From assembly GCF_938017775.1 (NCBI RefSeq), contig NZ_CALIIU010000008.1, positions 62,001-126,000 on the forward strand: a DNA stretch of 64,000 nt. The letters are read 5' to 3'. The translations under genes and the position numbers were made by a program. The notes under the pieces are model-generated. The model ran no database searches. It was not told where the DNA came from and saw only the letters and a program-made list of their open reading frames with translations. The stretch is from an uncultured Campylobacter sp. (GTDB lineage Bacteria > Campylobacterota > Campylobacteria > Campylobacterales > Campylobacteraceae). Of the stretch, positions 1 through 7,274 are shown one piece after another (position 1 is the first letter of the stretch; each line of letters begins with the position of its first letter).

Positions 1-67
1 CCGACGCGACGCTGGCGTCAAACTCAAACTGCTTTTTGATAGGCTCTTTAAAAATTTCGTCTTTCAT
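1..67 (-). CDS. cmoA: tRNA carboxy-S-adenosyl-methionine synthase, 5' end only
   Basis: Only the first 22 codons lie in the window; the gene runs off the left edge. The ATG is at 65-67 on the minus strand, behind a purine-rich AGGGAAC stretch. The peptide starts MKDEIFKEPIKKQFEFD, which I recognise as the N-terminus of epsilonproteobacterial CmoA, the enzyme that makes carboxy-S-adenosyl-methionine for modification of wobble uridine 34. Two things support the call: C. jejuni has this gene next to ribF, and the partner cmoB is also in this window at about 14.1-15.0 kb. No SAM-binding motif is visible because the rest of the gene is outside. Confidence 0.75.
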   Translation of the reverse strand, partial: MKDEIFKEPIKKQFEFDASVAS

Positions 68-656
68 CCGTTCCCTTTTTTTGCTTTGCTATTCGCGCAG
101 TATCCGCCTTGCGGTTGCCTAGCACGGGATTTTTCGCCGCACTTGCCCGTGCGGCTCGCTTAAATTTTACACTCGGCGCGCGTTCTTTGATTGCGGACGC
201 GCTACATCTCGGCTCGCACCGAGCTTCGGGTCGCAATCTAGTCGGTGCGGAATTTGCGCGAGCAAATTTTACTCTGCTTGGCAGCTTTACGAGCCAAGAG
301 CTCGCGCCGTTAAACTTTAGCGTTTAAATTTTATGCCGCCGAATTTTGCACCGCCAAACCAGCTTCTTCAAATTTTTTAAGCATGGGCGCATAGTGCCCA
401 AAAGCCCTGCAAGCGGAATTTCGTAAGCGTTTTTACGATTTTGCACATCGCAAATTTTAAGCTCGGCAAAATTCACGCTTGGCTAGACGCGAAATTTAGC
501 CGCTTAGCTCCTGTTTTGCACTCAAGGGTTAGCCGCTAATTTGGGCTTTGCCCACAGCTAAAATCTGCGCTATCGCTAATTTTAGCGCGGCTTGCGTTCA
601 GTTTCGCATAAGCCTAAGCTAAAAGCGCGTTAAGGCTCCGAGAGCGGAAAGCGCTA
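68..656. repeat. Non-coding gap rich in AAATTT-type hexamers
   Basis: This is a gap of about 590 bases between ribF and cmoA. Short open frames exist on both strands, but they have no ribosome binding site and no recognisable protein pattern. The DNA consists of GC-rich stretches punctuated by AAATTT, AAATTC and GAATTT, the motif that fills most gaps in this window. I see no tRNA or clear terminator. Confidence 0.6.
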
Positions 657-2054
657 CTAAATTTCGCGACCTTGCAAAATCCGCTCCGCTTCGGCAGCAT
701 CTTTTAAAATTTGTTCTTTAAGGCGCGCCGGATCGGTAAAATTTTGATTTTCGCGCAGGAATTTTATAAATTTCACGCAGGCAAATTTCGCGCCGTTGTT
801 TTTGCCCGCAGCCTCTAAATTTTTATTTTCGGCGCCCAGGCTCTCGTTCGCCGCAAAATTTTGCATAGAAATTTCGGCCGAATTGCGCACCGAAATTTTA
901 TCTAAATTTCGCGCAGGATCTGTAGCCTGGCCCTCGCAGCACGGCGCGCGATCTTGCTCGGAATTTACGGCTTCAAAGCCCGTAAAGTCCCCCAAAATGT
1001 GCGTTTCAAGCGCAAAAGCCCCGTCGGTGCTAAGGCGCTCTCCTACGAAGCTCACGCTTTTATATCTTGCGCCGCGCACGCTCGTGACGGTTGCGTAAAC
1101 TCCGCTTTTTGGGATAAAAAACCGGCCCGGCTCGAGATTTAGCGTCGCTACGAACTCCCGCGCGCCGCGCCCCTGGCCGCGCACGATCCGTCCGCAGATC
1201 TCGTAATCCCGACCTAAGAGCTCCGCCGCCTCTTCGCACCGACCGCGCGATAAAAGCTCCTTGATCCTACTTGAATGCACGCCGCCGCCGCTTAAGCAAA
1301 ACTCCCCTACGACGCAGGTTTGCCCGCGAAATTCGCGCCTTAAAAATTCCACGTCCCACGCCCGATCACGCCCAAATCTAAAGTCCTCGCCCACGACAAT
1401 TTTTTGTAAATTTATGAAATTCTGCCTTAAAAGTGCGATAAATTCGCCTCCGCTAAGGCTTTTGATAGTGCGTAGATCGCAATAAAAAATCTTTTTGTTC
1501 GTAAACGCCTGCCGTGACGCAAAAGGGGTTAGCTTCGTGCCACCACCTGCTAGGATTACGATTATTGCGCCGTGTTCACCTAGGTGCTCAAATAATTTTT
1601 GATGTCCAAGGTGCATGCCGTCGAAGTTACCGATTGCTACGGCGCGCACATTATCGCGGTTTGCGCCTTGTAGCGTTGCGAAAATATCGCCTCGTGCGAA
1701 CTGCTCGCTTAGGCGCGCACGCAGTACTTCCGCACAAGCAGGAAGCGTGCCTTGAGCCTGCACGTCTACGTCATTGCTGCAAGCGTCGTTATAAGCCGTT
1801 TTACTGCCAAAAGTCGTTTCATTGCTGCAAGAGGTGTCGGTGTCTGCTTCATCTGCGCGGTGCGCATCGCCGGTTTTATTTTTGCGTAGCTCTTGCTTCG
1901 GGTGTTCGATACTTTTAGATGAATTTTCCCCATTGCTTGTGGAATTTTGCTCCGCAAAATTTTGCAAGCTGGAATTCTGCGCTACGAAATTTTGCTCTTT
2001 AAAATTCCGTAGCGAAGCCTCTGTATGGTCTTTACATGATTTTTGATTAGCCAT
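657..2054 (-). CDS. ribF: Bifunctional riboflavin kinase / FAD synthetase with two low-complexity insertions
   Basis: RibF phosphorylates riboflavin to FMN and adenylates FMN to FAD in the cytoplasm. The nucleotidyltransferase motif GNFDGMHLGH is at residues 142-151, and the kinase half follows from about 285 to 360. The protein has 465 residues, whereas family members of this group have about 280-310. The excess is an N-terminal extension (about 1-115) rich in N, S, Q and E with repeated QNF/QNS units, plus an insert at about 361-422 of the same style before the C-terminal helix. The ATG overlaps the upstream lipocalin stop as TAATG, so translational coupling favours this distal start, but a later start near residue 108 cannot be excluded. 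The inserted DNA is dense in AAATTT-type hexamers. Function is confident; the insertions are the oddity. Confidence 0.88.
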   Translation of the reverse strand: MANQKSCKDHTEASLRNFKEQNFVAQNSSLQNFAEQNSTSNGENSSKSIEHPKQELRKNKTGDAHRADEADTDTSCSNETTFGSKTAYNDACSNDVDVQAQGTLPACAEVLRARLSEQFARGDIFATLQGANRDNVRAVAIGNFDGMHLGHQKLFEHLGEHGAIIVILAGGGTKLTPFASRQAFTNKKIFYCDLRTIKSLSGGEFIALLRQNFINLQKIVVGEDFRFGRDRAWDVEFLRREFRGQTCVVGEFCLSGGGVHSSRIKELLSRGRCEEAAELLGRDYEICGRIVRGQGRGAREFVATLNLEPGRFFIPKSGVYATVTSVRGARYKSVSFVGERLSTDGAFALETHILGDFTGFEAVNSEQDRAPCCEGQATDPARNLDKISVRNSAEISMQNFAANESLGAENKNLEAAGKNNGAKFACVKFIKFLRENQNFTDPARLKEQILKDAAEAERILQGREI

Positions 2055-2569
2055 TATTGCTGCTTCGTCCAGACGATTTTTTTGGTGTCGTAGCCGCTGT
2101 GCTTCGCCTTTTTCAGATAGAGGATGCGGATTGGCTCAGGCAGGGTTTTGCTGCGCGAGAGGATATACAGCTCGCTCGTATCGGCGCCGAAGATTAGGGC
2201 GTAGCGATAGTCGCCGTCCACCTGTGCCACGCGGTAGAGGGAGTCGGAAATCAGGCCTTTTTGATAGAGCAGGCCTATGTTTTTATCGCCTGCAAACTCC
2301 AATACATGCTGTTCGTTTTCGATTTTGCCAGAGCTTGTTTTGGCGGTTTTTAAAAGATTGATCGTGGAGTTTTTATCGACGAAGCACTCGTAGGCGGTGT
2401 TTTGCAGATCGTCGTCGCTGCCCTTCATGCGGGCGATCTCATACCAGCCGCCGCTAAATTTAGCGATGTCGAAGTTTTTTACGATCGGCGCTTTGGGGTT
2501 TAAGCTTTTGGCGCATGAGCCCAAAAATAGCGTGCTTAGCGCCAATATAATTAAGTTTTTAAATTTCAT
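2054..2569 (-). CDS. Lipocalin-family outer-membrane lipoprotein (Blc-like)
   Basis: This 171-residue protein has a short signal peptide ending in the lipobox LGSC (residues 16-19), so Cys19 is the likely lipidated residue. The lipocalin signature G-x-W is at 40-42 in the segment FSGGWYEIAR, close to the family pattern in bacterial Blc. Blc-type lipocalins bind lysophospholipids or other hydrophobic ligands at the outer membrane. Here the gene sits between tlyA (11-base overlap upstream) and ribF (overlapping stop and start), so it is probably cotranscribed with housekeeping genes. It is not part of the ligA-tlyA-ribF order I recall from C. jejuni and may be an acquisition. The ligand cannot be inferred from the sequence. 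Confidence 0.8.
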   Translation of the reverse strand: MKFKNLIILALSTLFLGSCAKSLNPKAPIVKNFDIAKFSGGWYEIARMKGSDDDLQNTAYECFVDKNSTINLLKTAKTSSGKIENEQHVLEFAGDKNIGLLYQKGLISDSLYRVAQVDGDYRYALIFGADTSELYILSRSKTLPEPIRILYLKKAKHSGYDTKKIVWTKQQ

Positions 2570-3779
2570 CGTTCATCCTTTTTAGAAGATAGAAAAATTC
2601 TTGATTCCCCTCTTTGCCCGTGATTTTGCAGGCGCTAGCGTGCAGCGCGGCAAGCCCTAGCTCGGCGCATAGCCGCTCAAATTTCGCTCGCGCGGCGCGC
2701 GCCGCTTTTTCATCTTTGAGCACCCCTTTTTTATTTCGCTTCGCCTCCGCGCCCACCTCAAATTGCGGCTTAAATAGAACGATGAGAGCGCTTTTTGCGA
2801 GGCTAGTGAGGCTTTTTAAGATCAAATTTAGCGAGATGAAGCTCACGTCGCAGGTGATGAGATCAAATTTTTTCTTGCTCGCAAACTCCCTGATGTCGGT
2901 GTTTTCGCGCACGATCACGCGGGAATCGCGTCGCAAAATTTCGCTTAACTGCGAGCTGCCGACATCAAGCGCGGTCACGCTCTTTGCGCCACGCTGAAGC
3001 AAAATCTGCACGAACCCGCCCGTGCTACTACCCACGTCCAAAACATCGGCTCCCGCTAAATTTAAAACCTCTTTTTGAGAGGGCTTTGTTTGTAGCGGCT
3101 CCGCGCCGCCTTCTCTGCGGCACGCGCCCGCCTTACCGCCCGATTTGGAGGCTGTCGCCGCATTTAAAATCTCTGCCGTTTCAGCGTCTGCGTCCGTTTG
3201 TAAAAGCTCCGCCGTATCGGCGCCCGCGCTCGTCTGTAAAAATTCCACTGCTTGTTTGTCTGCACCGGTTTGTAAAAGCACAGCCGCCTCGGCGCTAGTT
3301 TTTGCGGTACGGGTTGCTGCGACATCTACTTTTGCGATCTTTGTCGTCGCGGCAGCCGCGCTTGGAATTTTAGTCGCTTCGTCTGCGCCTAAAATTTTAT
3401 CCGTAGCCGCAAAATCTGCACTTGAAATTTGCGTCGTTACTGCGCCTATTCTTTGCGTCGTCGTCGCTTTGCTATCTGCACTCTTTGCGACACTGCACGG
3501 CTTTAAAATTTCTGCCGCCGCGCTAGGCGAATTTGCGCCGCAGCTTGCTAAAAGCCCGTTTTCGGCGAGCTCGTCCAGAAAGCCCGCAAGCTTGAGCGCG
3601 CCCCTGCTTACGTAAATTTGCTCGGTCGCGCTGATTTCGCCGCTATGCTCGGGCGCGATCTGCGCAGAGGGCCTGTTTTGCACGGCGCCTCGCAGCAAAA
3701 TTTTATCCTGCTTTATCAGCGCGGCGGCCTGATTTCTGCTGATTTTAAGCGTGTTTGCGACGAGCAGATCAAATCTCAT
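2559..3779 (-). CDS. tlyA: TlyA-type 2'-O-methyltransferase / hemolysin with a ~160-residue insert
   Basis: TlyA methylates rRNA ribose (C1920 of 23S rRNA, in some lineages also C1409 of 16S) and affects capreomycin sensitivity and virulence. An S4-type RNA-binding domain occupies residues 1-60, ending in YVSRGALKL. The methyltransferase domain starts near 243, with motif I DVGSSTGG at 248-255 and an FKPQFEVG segment later. Usual length is about 250; here it is 406 because residues about 78-240 are an alanine, threonine and glutamate-rich insert between the domains, including a 12-residue tandem repeat (LQT-led, residues 169-204). The start overlaps the upstream small frame by 11 bases. Both domains are complete on either side, so the enzyme is probably functional with a long linker. 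Confidence 0.87.
   Translation of the reverse strand: MRFDLLVANTLKISRNQAAALIKQDKILLRGAVQNRPSAQIAPEHSGEISATEQIYVSRGALKLAGFLDELAENGLLASCGANSPSAAAEILKPCSVAKSADSKATTTQRIGAVTTQISSADFAATDKILGADEATKIPSAAAATTKIAKVDVAATRTAKTSAEAAVLLQTGADKQAVEFLQTSAGADTAELLQTDADAETAEILNAATASKSGGKAGACRREGGAEPLQTKPSQKEVLNLAGADVLDVGSSTGGFVQILLQRGAKSVTALDVGSSQLSEILRRDSRVIVRENTDIREFASKKKFDLITCDVSFISLNLILKSLTSLAKSALIVLFKPQFEVGAEAKRNKKGVLKDEKAARAARAKFERLCAELGLAALHASACKITGKEGNQEFFYLLKRMNDEI
3168..3275 (-). repeat. 36-bp (12-residue) degenerate tandem repeat inside tlyA
   Basis: Three consecutive 12-residue units begin LQT: LQTGADKQAVEF, LQTSAGADTAEL and LQTDADAETAEI. At the DNA level a TTTGTAAAA or CTGTAAAAA core recurs every 36 bases. 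This periodic core sits inside a longer insert of similar composition, which suggests the insert grew by slippage or unequal exchange in multiples of three. Confidence 0.75.
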
Positions 3780-4362
3780 TTTGCTTTTTCTCCGCGCCCC
3801 GATGAAATTTTAAGCTTGCGCAGTTTTTGCACGGCCTAGAGCTTAAAATTTTATCGCGCAAAGCAAAGCCGCGCGCAGCAGTGCCGCAAGGCTCAAACTT
3901 TAGCCCTCGCCGCGCCGTAAATTTAATCATACTATTCGTTGCAAATTTTAGCTCGCCGTGTGTTGCAAATTTTATCTCGTCGCTAGCGAAAATTTTAAAA
4001 TTTTTCCTATCGGCGCAGTGTTTGCGCGCCGTAAAATTTAAAATATTTTCGCTTGCAGCCCTATCTATCGACATCGCGCTCGCCGTCTTGGCGTTGCGGT
4101 AGGCAAAGCCCGCACGCCTCGCAGAAACCGCCTCTCGGTTTGCCATTTTTGAGTGCGCCTCAAAGCCTGACGATACCGCGCCGACCGCTCGATTTGCTAC
4201 CCTCGCTTTTAGCGGCAAATTTACCGCCCCCTCACACTCTTTAAAATTTTTAAAATTCTCGCGCCTTGTAAAAGATATAAGCGCCGCAGGGCGGAGATTG
4301 CTTTTAAAATTTAACCCCGCGCCGTTTGCGTGTGGGTTCGGCACCCAGCAAAAAACCTTCAC
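3769..4362 (-). CDS. Repeat-derived open frame between ligA and tlyA, function unknown
   Basis: This 197-codon frame starts with GTG overlapping the ligA stop as GTGA and ends 11 bases inside tlyA, so it bridges the two genes without a gap. I recognise no domain. Much of the translation is a monotonous string of EIKFATHGELKF-like units generated by repeated AAATTT hexamers, the same material as the inserts in neighbouring enzymes. It may be a real but low-complexity polypeptide, or an expanded spacer kept open so that ribosomes protect the operon mRNA. In the C. jejuni order I recall, nothing similar sits here. Confidence 0.35.
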   Translation of the reverse strand: MKVFCWVPNPHANGAGLNFKSNLRPAALISFTRRENFKNFKECEGAVNLPLKARVANRAVGAVSSGFEAHSKMANREAVSARRAGFAYRNAKTASAMSIDRAASENILNFTARKHCADRKNFKIFASDEIKFATHGELKFATNSMIKFTARRGLKFEPCGTAARGFALRDKILSSRPCKNCASLKFHRGAEKKQNEI

Positions 4363-6365
4363 TCGCCGCTCCCCGCAAGCATTTGGGGCTCGCTCTTGCC
4401 GGGTGAATTCGCACCGGTCGTCGCCAGGCTCGCGAGCGCTTCAAACTCGCTCTCGTCGATCACCCGCACGCCAAGCGAGCGAGCTTTTTGTAGCTTGGAG
4501 CCCGCTTCTGCGCCTGCGAGCACGAAGTCGGTCTTGGCAGATACCGAGCCCTGCACCTTCGCGCCCATCGCCAAAAGCCTAGCCTTAAACTCGTCGCGCG
4601 GGCGGCTTAGCGTGCCGGTGATGACGACGCTGCGGTCTGTGAAGGCGCTTTTGACGGTCTGCGTCTGGGGTGCGCGAGGCGTGATGATTTCGCTTAAATT
4701 TAGAATTTTTTCGCGATTTATCTTGCAAAACTCCTTCAGGCTCCTTGCCATCGCCTCTCCAAAGCCCTCCAGTCGCAGAATTTCATCCTCGCTCGCATCC
4801 AGCCAATCCTGCTCGAATGCCGCAGCGATCTTGCGCGCGGCCACCTCGCCGATGTGCTCGATCCCCAAAGAGGCGATGAAGCGCTCAAGCGGCGCGTTTT
4901 TGCTCGCATTTATCGCGCCCAAAAGATTTGAAATTTTTTTATCCGCAAAGCCCTCGAGATCCGCCAAATCCTGCGCGGCGAGGGCGTAAATGTCGCTGAT
5001 CTTTGAAATTTTGCCGCTTTCAAAAAGTTGCGTAATCGTCGCATCGCTTAGCCCTTCGATATTCATGCATTTTTTGGAGCAGAAATAGATCAGCGAGCCT
5101 ATCACGCGCGCCTTGCAATCGAGGTTTTGACACTTTATGAGCGCGCCTTCGTCAAGTAGCTTCTCGCCGCAAACCGGGCAGCGATCCGGGCGCGAAATTT
5201 CGCTCTGCGTGCCGTCTCTGCGCTGTTTGTAAACGCTCGTGATCTTCGGGATCACGTCGCCGCTGCGGATGATGCCTACGAAATCGTTTTTCATCAGCCC
5301 CAGCCGCGCGATCTCGTCGAAATTATGAAGCGTCGCGTTTGAAACGTTCGCGCCGTCGATATTTACGCTATCTACGACGGCTACGGGGGTGACCGCGCCG
5401 GTGCGGCCGACCTGCAGATTGATCTCGCGCAGCCTCGTTACCTTTTCGACCGCGGGGAATTTGTATGCGACCATAAAGCGCGGAAATTTCACCGTATAGC
5501 CCATCTGCGCGCACTTTGAAAGCTCATTTACGCGGATTACCATGCCGTCTAGCATCAGATCTTTGCTCGCGCGCATGCTATGCAGCGCCTCGTACGCGCT
5601 CCTGATCTCGCTTGCGCTCTTGCAGATGCGGCAAAACTCGTCGCGCAAAAAGCCGAGACTGCGCACAAACTCCATTATCTGCGAGTGCAGTGCAAAGCTT
5701 AAGGAATGCTCGCCCACCCCCCACGGGATAAATTTTAACTTTCGCTTCGCTACGATCGCGCTATCCAGCTGGCGCAGGCTTCCCGCGGCGGCGTTGCGCG
5801 GGTTTGAAAACAGACTCTCGCCGTTTGCGGCGCGCTCGTCGTTTAGCGCGTCAAAATCGCTCTTTGCGATCAGCGTCTCGCCGCGGATCTCGATCCTTTG
5901 CGCGTAGGGGATCTGAAGCGGCACCGATTTGATCGCTCTTGCGTTTTGCGTCACGTCCTCGCCTATAAGCCCGTCGCCGCGCGTCGCCGCGCTTATCAGC
6001 ACGCCGCCTTCGTAGGTCAAATTTAGGCTCGCGCCGTCAAATTTCGGCTCGACGTAAAACTGCGCGCCGCTCTTCTCGCCGCGAGCCAGCCACGCCAAAA
6101 GGTCCGCGTCGTCGAAAATATCCTCCATCGACCACATCTGCGCGCCGTGAGCGAGCTTGGAAAAGCCCTCGCTGATCGCGCCTCCGATGCGCCGTGTAGG
6201 CGAGTAGGGCAGCGCGAGCTCGGGGTTTTGCTCTTCGAATTTCTCCGCTTGCGAATAAAGCTCGTCGTACTCCTCGTCGCTTGCGATCGGCTTATCGTCG
6301 GTGTAATATGCCCGCGCCCACGCATTTAGCGTATCTACGGCGGATCTGTATTCATCGTAATTCAT
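4359..6365 (-). CDS. ligA: NAD-dependent DNA ligase
   Basis: LigA seals nicks in DNA during replication and repair using NAD+. The adenylation motif KFDG has its catalytic lysine at residue 108, within YVEPKFDG. The OB-fold follows, then a four-cysteine zinc finger (CPVC ... CQNLDC, about 395-417), helix-hairpin-helix repeats (about 430-560) and a C-terminal BRCT domain (about 575-645). At 668 residues it has full family length. The gene lies between a small repeat-derived frame, which overlaps its start codon, and another that overlaps its stop, so it is embedded in the thrC-kdsB-ligA-tlyA-ribF minus-strand run. No key residue is missing. Confidence is high. Confidence 0.96.
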   Translation of the reverse strand: MNYDEYRSAVDTLNAWARAYYTDDKPIASDEEYDELYSQAEKFEEQNPELALPYSPTRRIGGAISEGFSKLAHGAQMWSMEDIFDDADLLAWLARGEKSGAQFYVEPKFDGASLNLTYEGGVLISAATRGDGLIGEDVTQNARAIKSVPLQIPYAQRIEIRGETLIAKSDFDALNDERAANGESLFSNPRNAAAGSLRQLDSAIVAKRKLKFIPWGVGEHSLSFALHSQIMEFVRSLGFLRDEFCRICKSASEIRSAYEALHSMRASKDLMLDGMVIRVNELSKCAQMGYTVKFPRFMVAYKFPAVEKVTRLREINLQVGRTGAVTPVAVVDSVNIDGANVSNATLHNFDEIARLGLMKNDFVGIIRSGDVIPKITSVYKQRRDGTQSEISRPDRCPVCGEKLLDEGALIKCQNLDCKARVIGSLIYFCSKKCMNIEGLSDATITQLFESGKISKISDIYALAAQDLADLEGFADKKISNLLGAINASKNAPLERFIASLGIEHIGEVAARKIAAAFEQDWLDASEDEILRLEGFGEAMARSLKEFCKINREKILNLSEIITPRAPQTQTVKSAFTDRSVVITGTLSRPRDEFKARLLAMGAKVQGSVSAKTDFVLAGAEAGSKLQKARSLGVRVIDESEFEALASLATTGANSPGKSEPQMLAGSGE

Positions 6366-6550
6366 CTTGCGCTCGCATCTTTAAATTTTAAAATTCCGCG
6401 CGCCATTAGAATTTCATGCGCCGTTAGAATTTTACGCTCCGCGGCAGGCCCCTGCGTCCCAAATTCCGTGCCGCGTAGCTCGTTATCGTTAAATTTTGTG
6501 GGTCCGCTCGCTTTAAATTTCGTGCTTAAAAAGGCGCGATCAATTTCCAT
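6362..6550 (-). CDS. Short repeat-derived frame between kdsB and ligA
   Basis: This 62-codon frame starts with ATG inside the last codons of kdsB (11-base overlap) and ends overlapping the ligA start. The translation is made of KF, KFN, KIL and EIL units produced by AAATTT-type hexamers, with no recognisable domain. It resembles the 197-codon frame downstream of ligA in composition and in how it connects two genes. It could be non-functional spacer that happens to stay open. Confidence 0.25.
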   Translation of the reverse strand: MEIDRAFLSTKFKASGPTKFNDNELRGTEFGTQGPAAERKILTAHEILMARGILKFKDASAR

Positions 6551-7274
6551 TGCCGAACTCCTTTAGCGCGCGCTCGTAATCAGCCGGCGTGTCGATGCCG
6601 ATGCTCGCAGTTTCGATCCCAAGCATCGCGATCTTCTCGCCCGCGCTTATGGCGCGAAGTTGCTCGAGTTTTTCGGTATCTTCCAGCGCTGAGGCGGGCA
6701 GGGCGCAAAACCGCTTTAAATTTTGCACGCTGTATGCGTAGATGCCGATGTGTCCGAGGTAGCACTCGCATGCCGCGCGCGGGTAGGGGATGAGCGAGCG
6801 CGAAAAATAGATCGCAAAGCCTGCGTTATCAAGCACTAGCTTGACTAAATTCGGATCCTCCGCCGCCTGAGGGCTTATATATTTGTAACAGCTAGCCATG
6901 AATGCGCCCTTTTGCGCGATCATGGCGTTGGCGAAATCTTTAAATTTAATCAAATTTTCGCTCTCAAAAAAGGGCTCGTCGGCTTGGATATTGATGATGA
7001 TCTCGTTCTCCGCAAGCGCCGCGTTTGCGACCGCTTCAGCGATGCGGTCGGTGCCGCTTTGATGCTCGTGCGCAGTAAGAACGGCGTCAAAGCCGTAATC
7101 TTGCGCGATCTTTAAAATTTGCGGCTCATCCACGGCGATTAGCACGCGATCCGCTTTGGCGGCATTTTGAGCCGTTTTGATAAACATCGGCACGCCGCCA
7201 AACTCACATAAAATTTTATTTTTAAAGCGCGTCGAAGCAAGGCGCGCGGGGATTACTATCATTTTTTTATCCAT
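6540..7274 (-). CDS. kdsB: 3-deoxy-manno-octulosonate cytidylyltransferase (CMP-KDO synthetase)
   Basis: KdsB activates KDO with CTP to give CMP-KDO for lipid A-core assembly in the cytoplasm. The N-terminal nucleotidyltransferase signature PARLASTRFKNK is at residues 9-20, and IQADEP, part of the metal and nucleotide site, lies near residue 95. At 244 residues it matches the family. The start overlaps the end of thrC by 16 bases; thrC-kdsB adjacency is also known in C. jejuni and supports cotranscription. lpxK in the same run serves the same lipopolysaccharide pathway. Confidence 0.95.
   Translation of the reverse strand: MDKKMIVIPARLASTRFKNKILCEFGGVPMFIKTAQNAAKADRVLIAVDEPQILKIAQDYGFDAVLTAHEHQSGTDRIAEAVANAALAENEIIINIQADEPFFESENLIKFKDFANAMIAQKGAFMASCYKYISPQAAEDPNLVKLVLDNAGFAIYFSRSLIPYPRAACECYLGHIGIYAYSVQNLKRFCALPASALEDTEKLEQLRAISAGEKIAMLGIETASIGIDTPADYERALKEFGNGN

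Noticed and set aside
48..327. Overlapping open frames on both strands upstream of ribF (62 and 72 codons)
   Set aside because: No ribosome binding site, low-complexity translations from AAATTT-type hexamers, and the minus-strand one overlaps the true start of cmoA.
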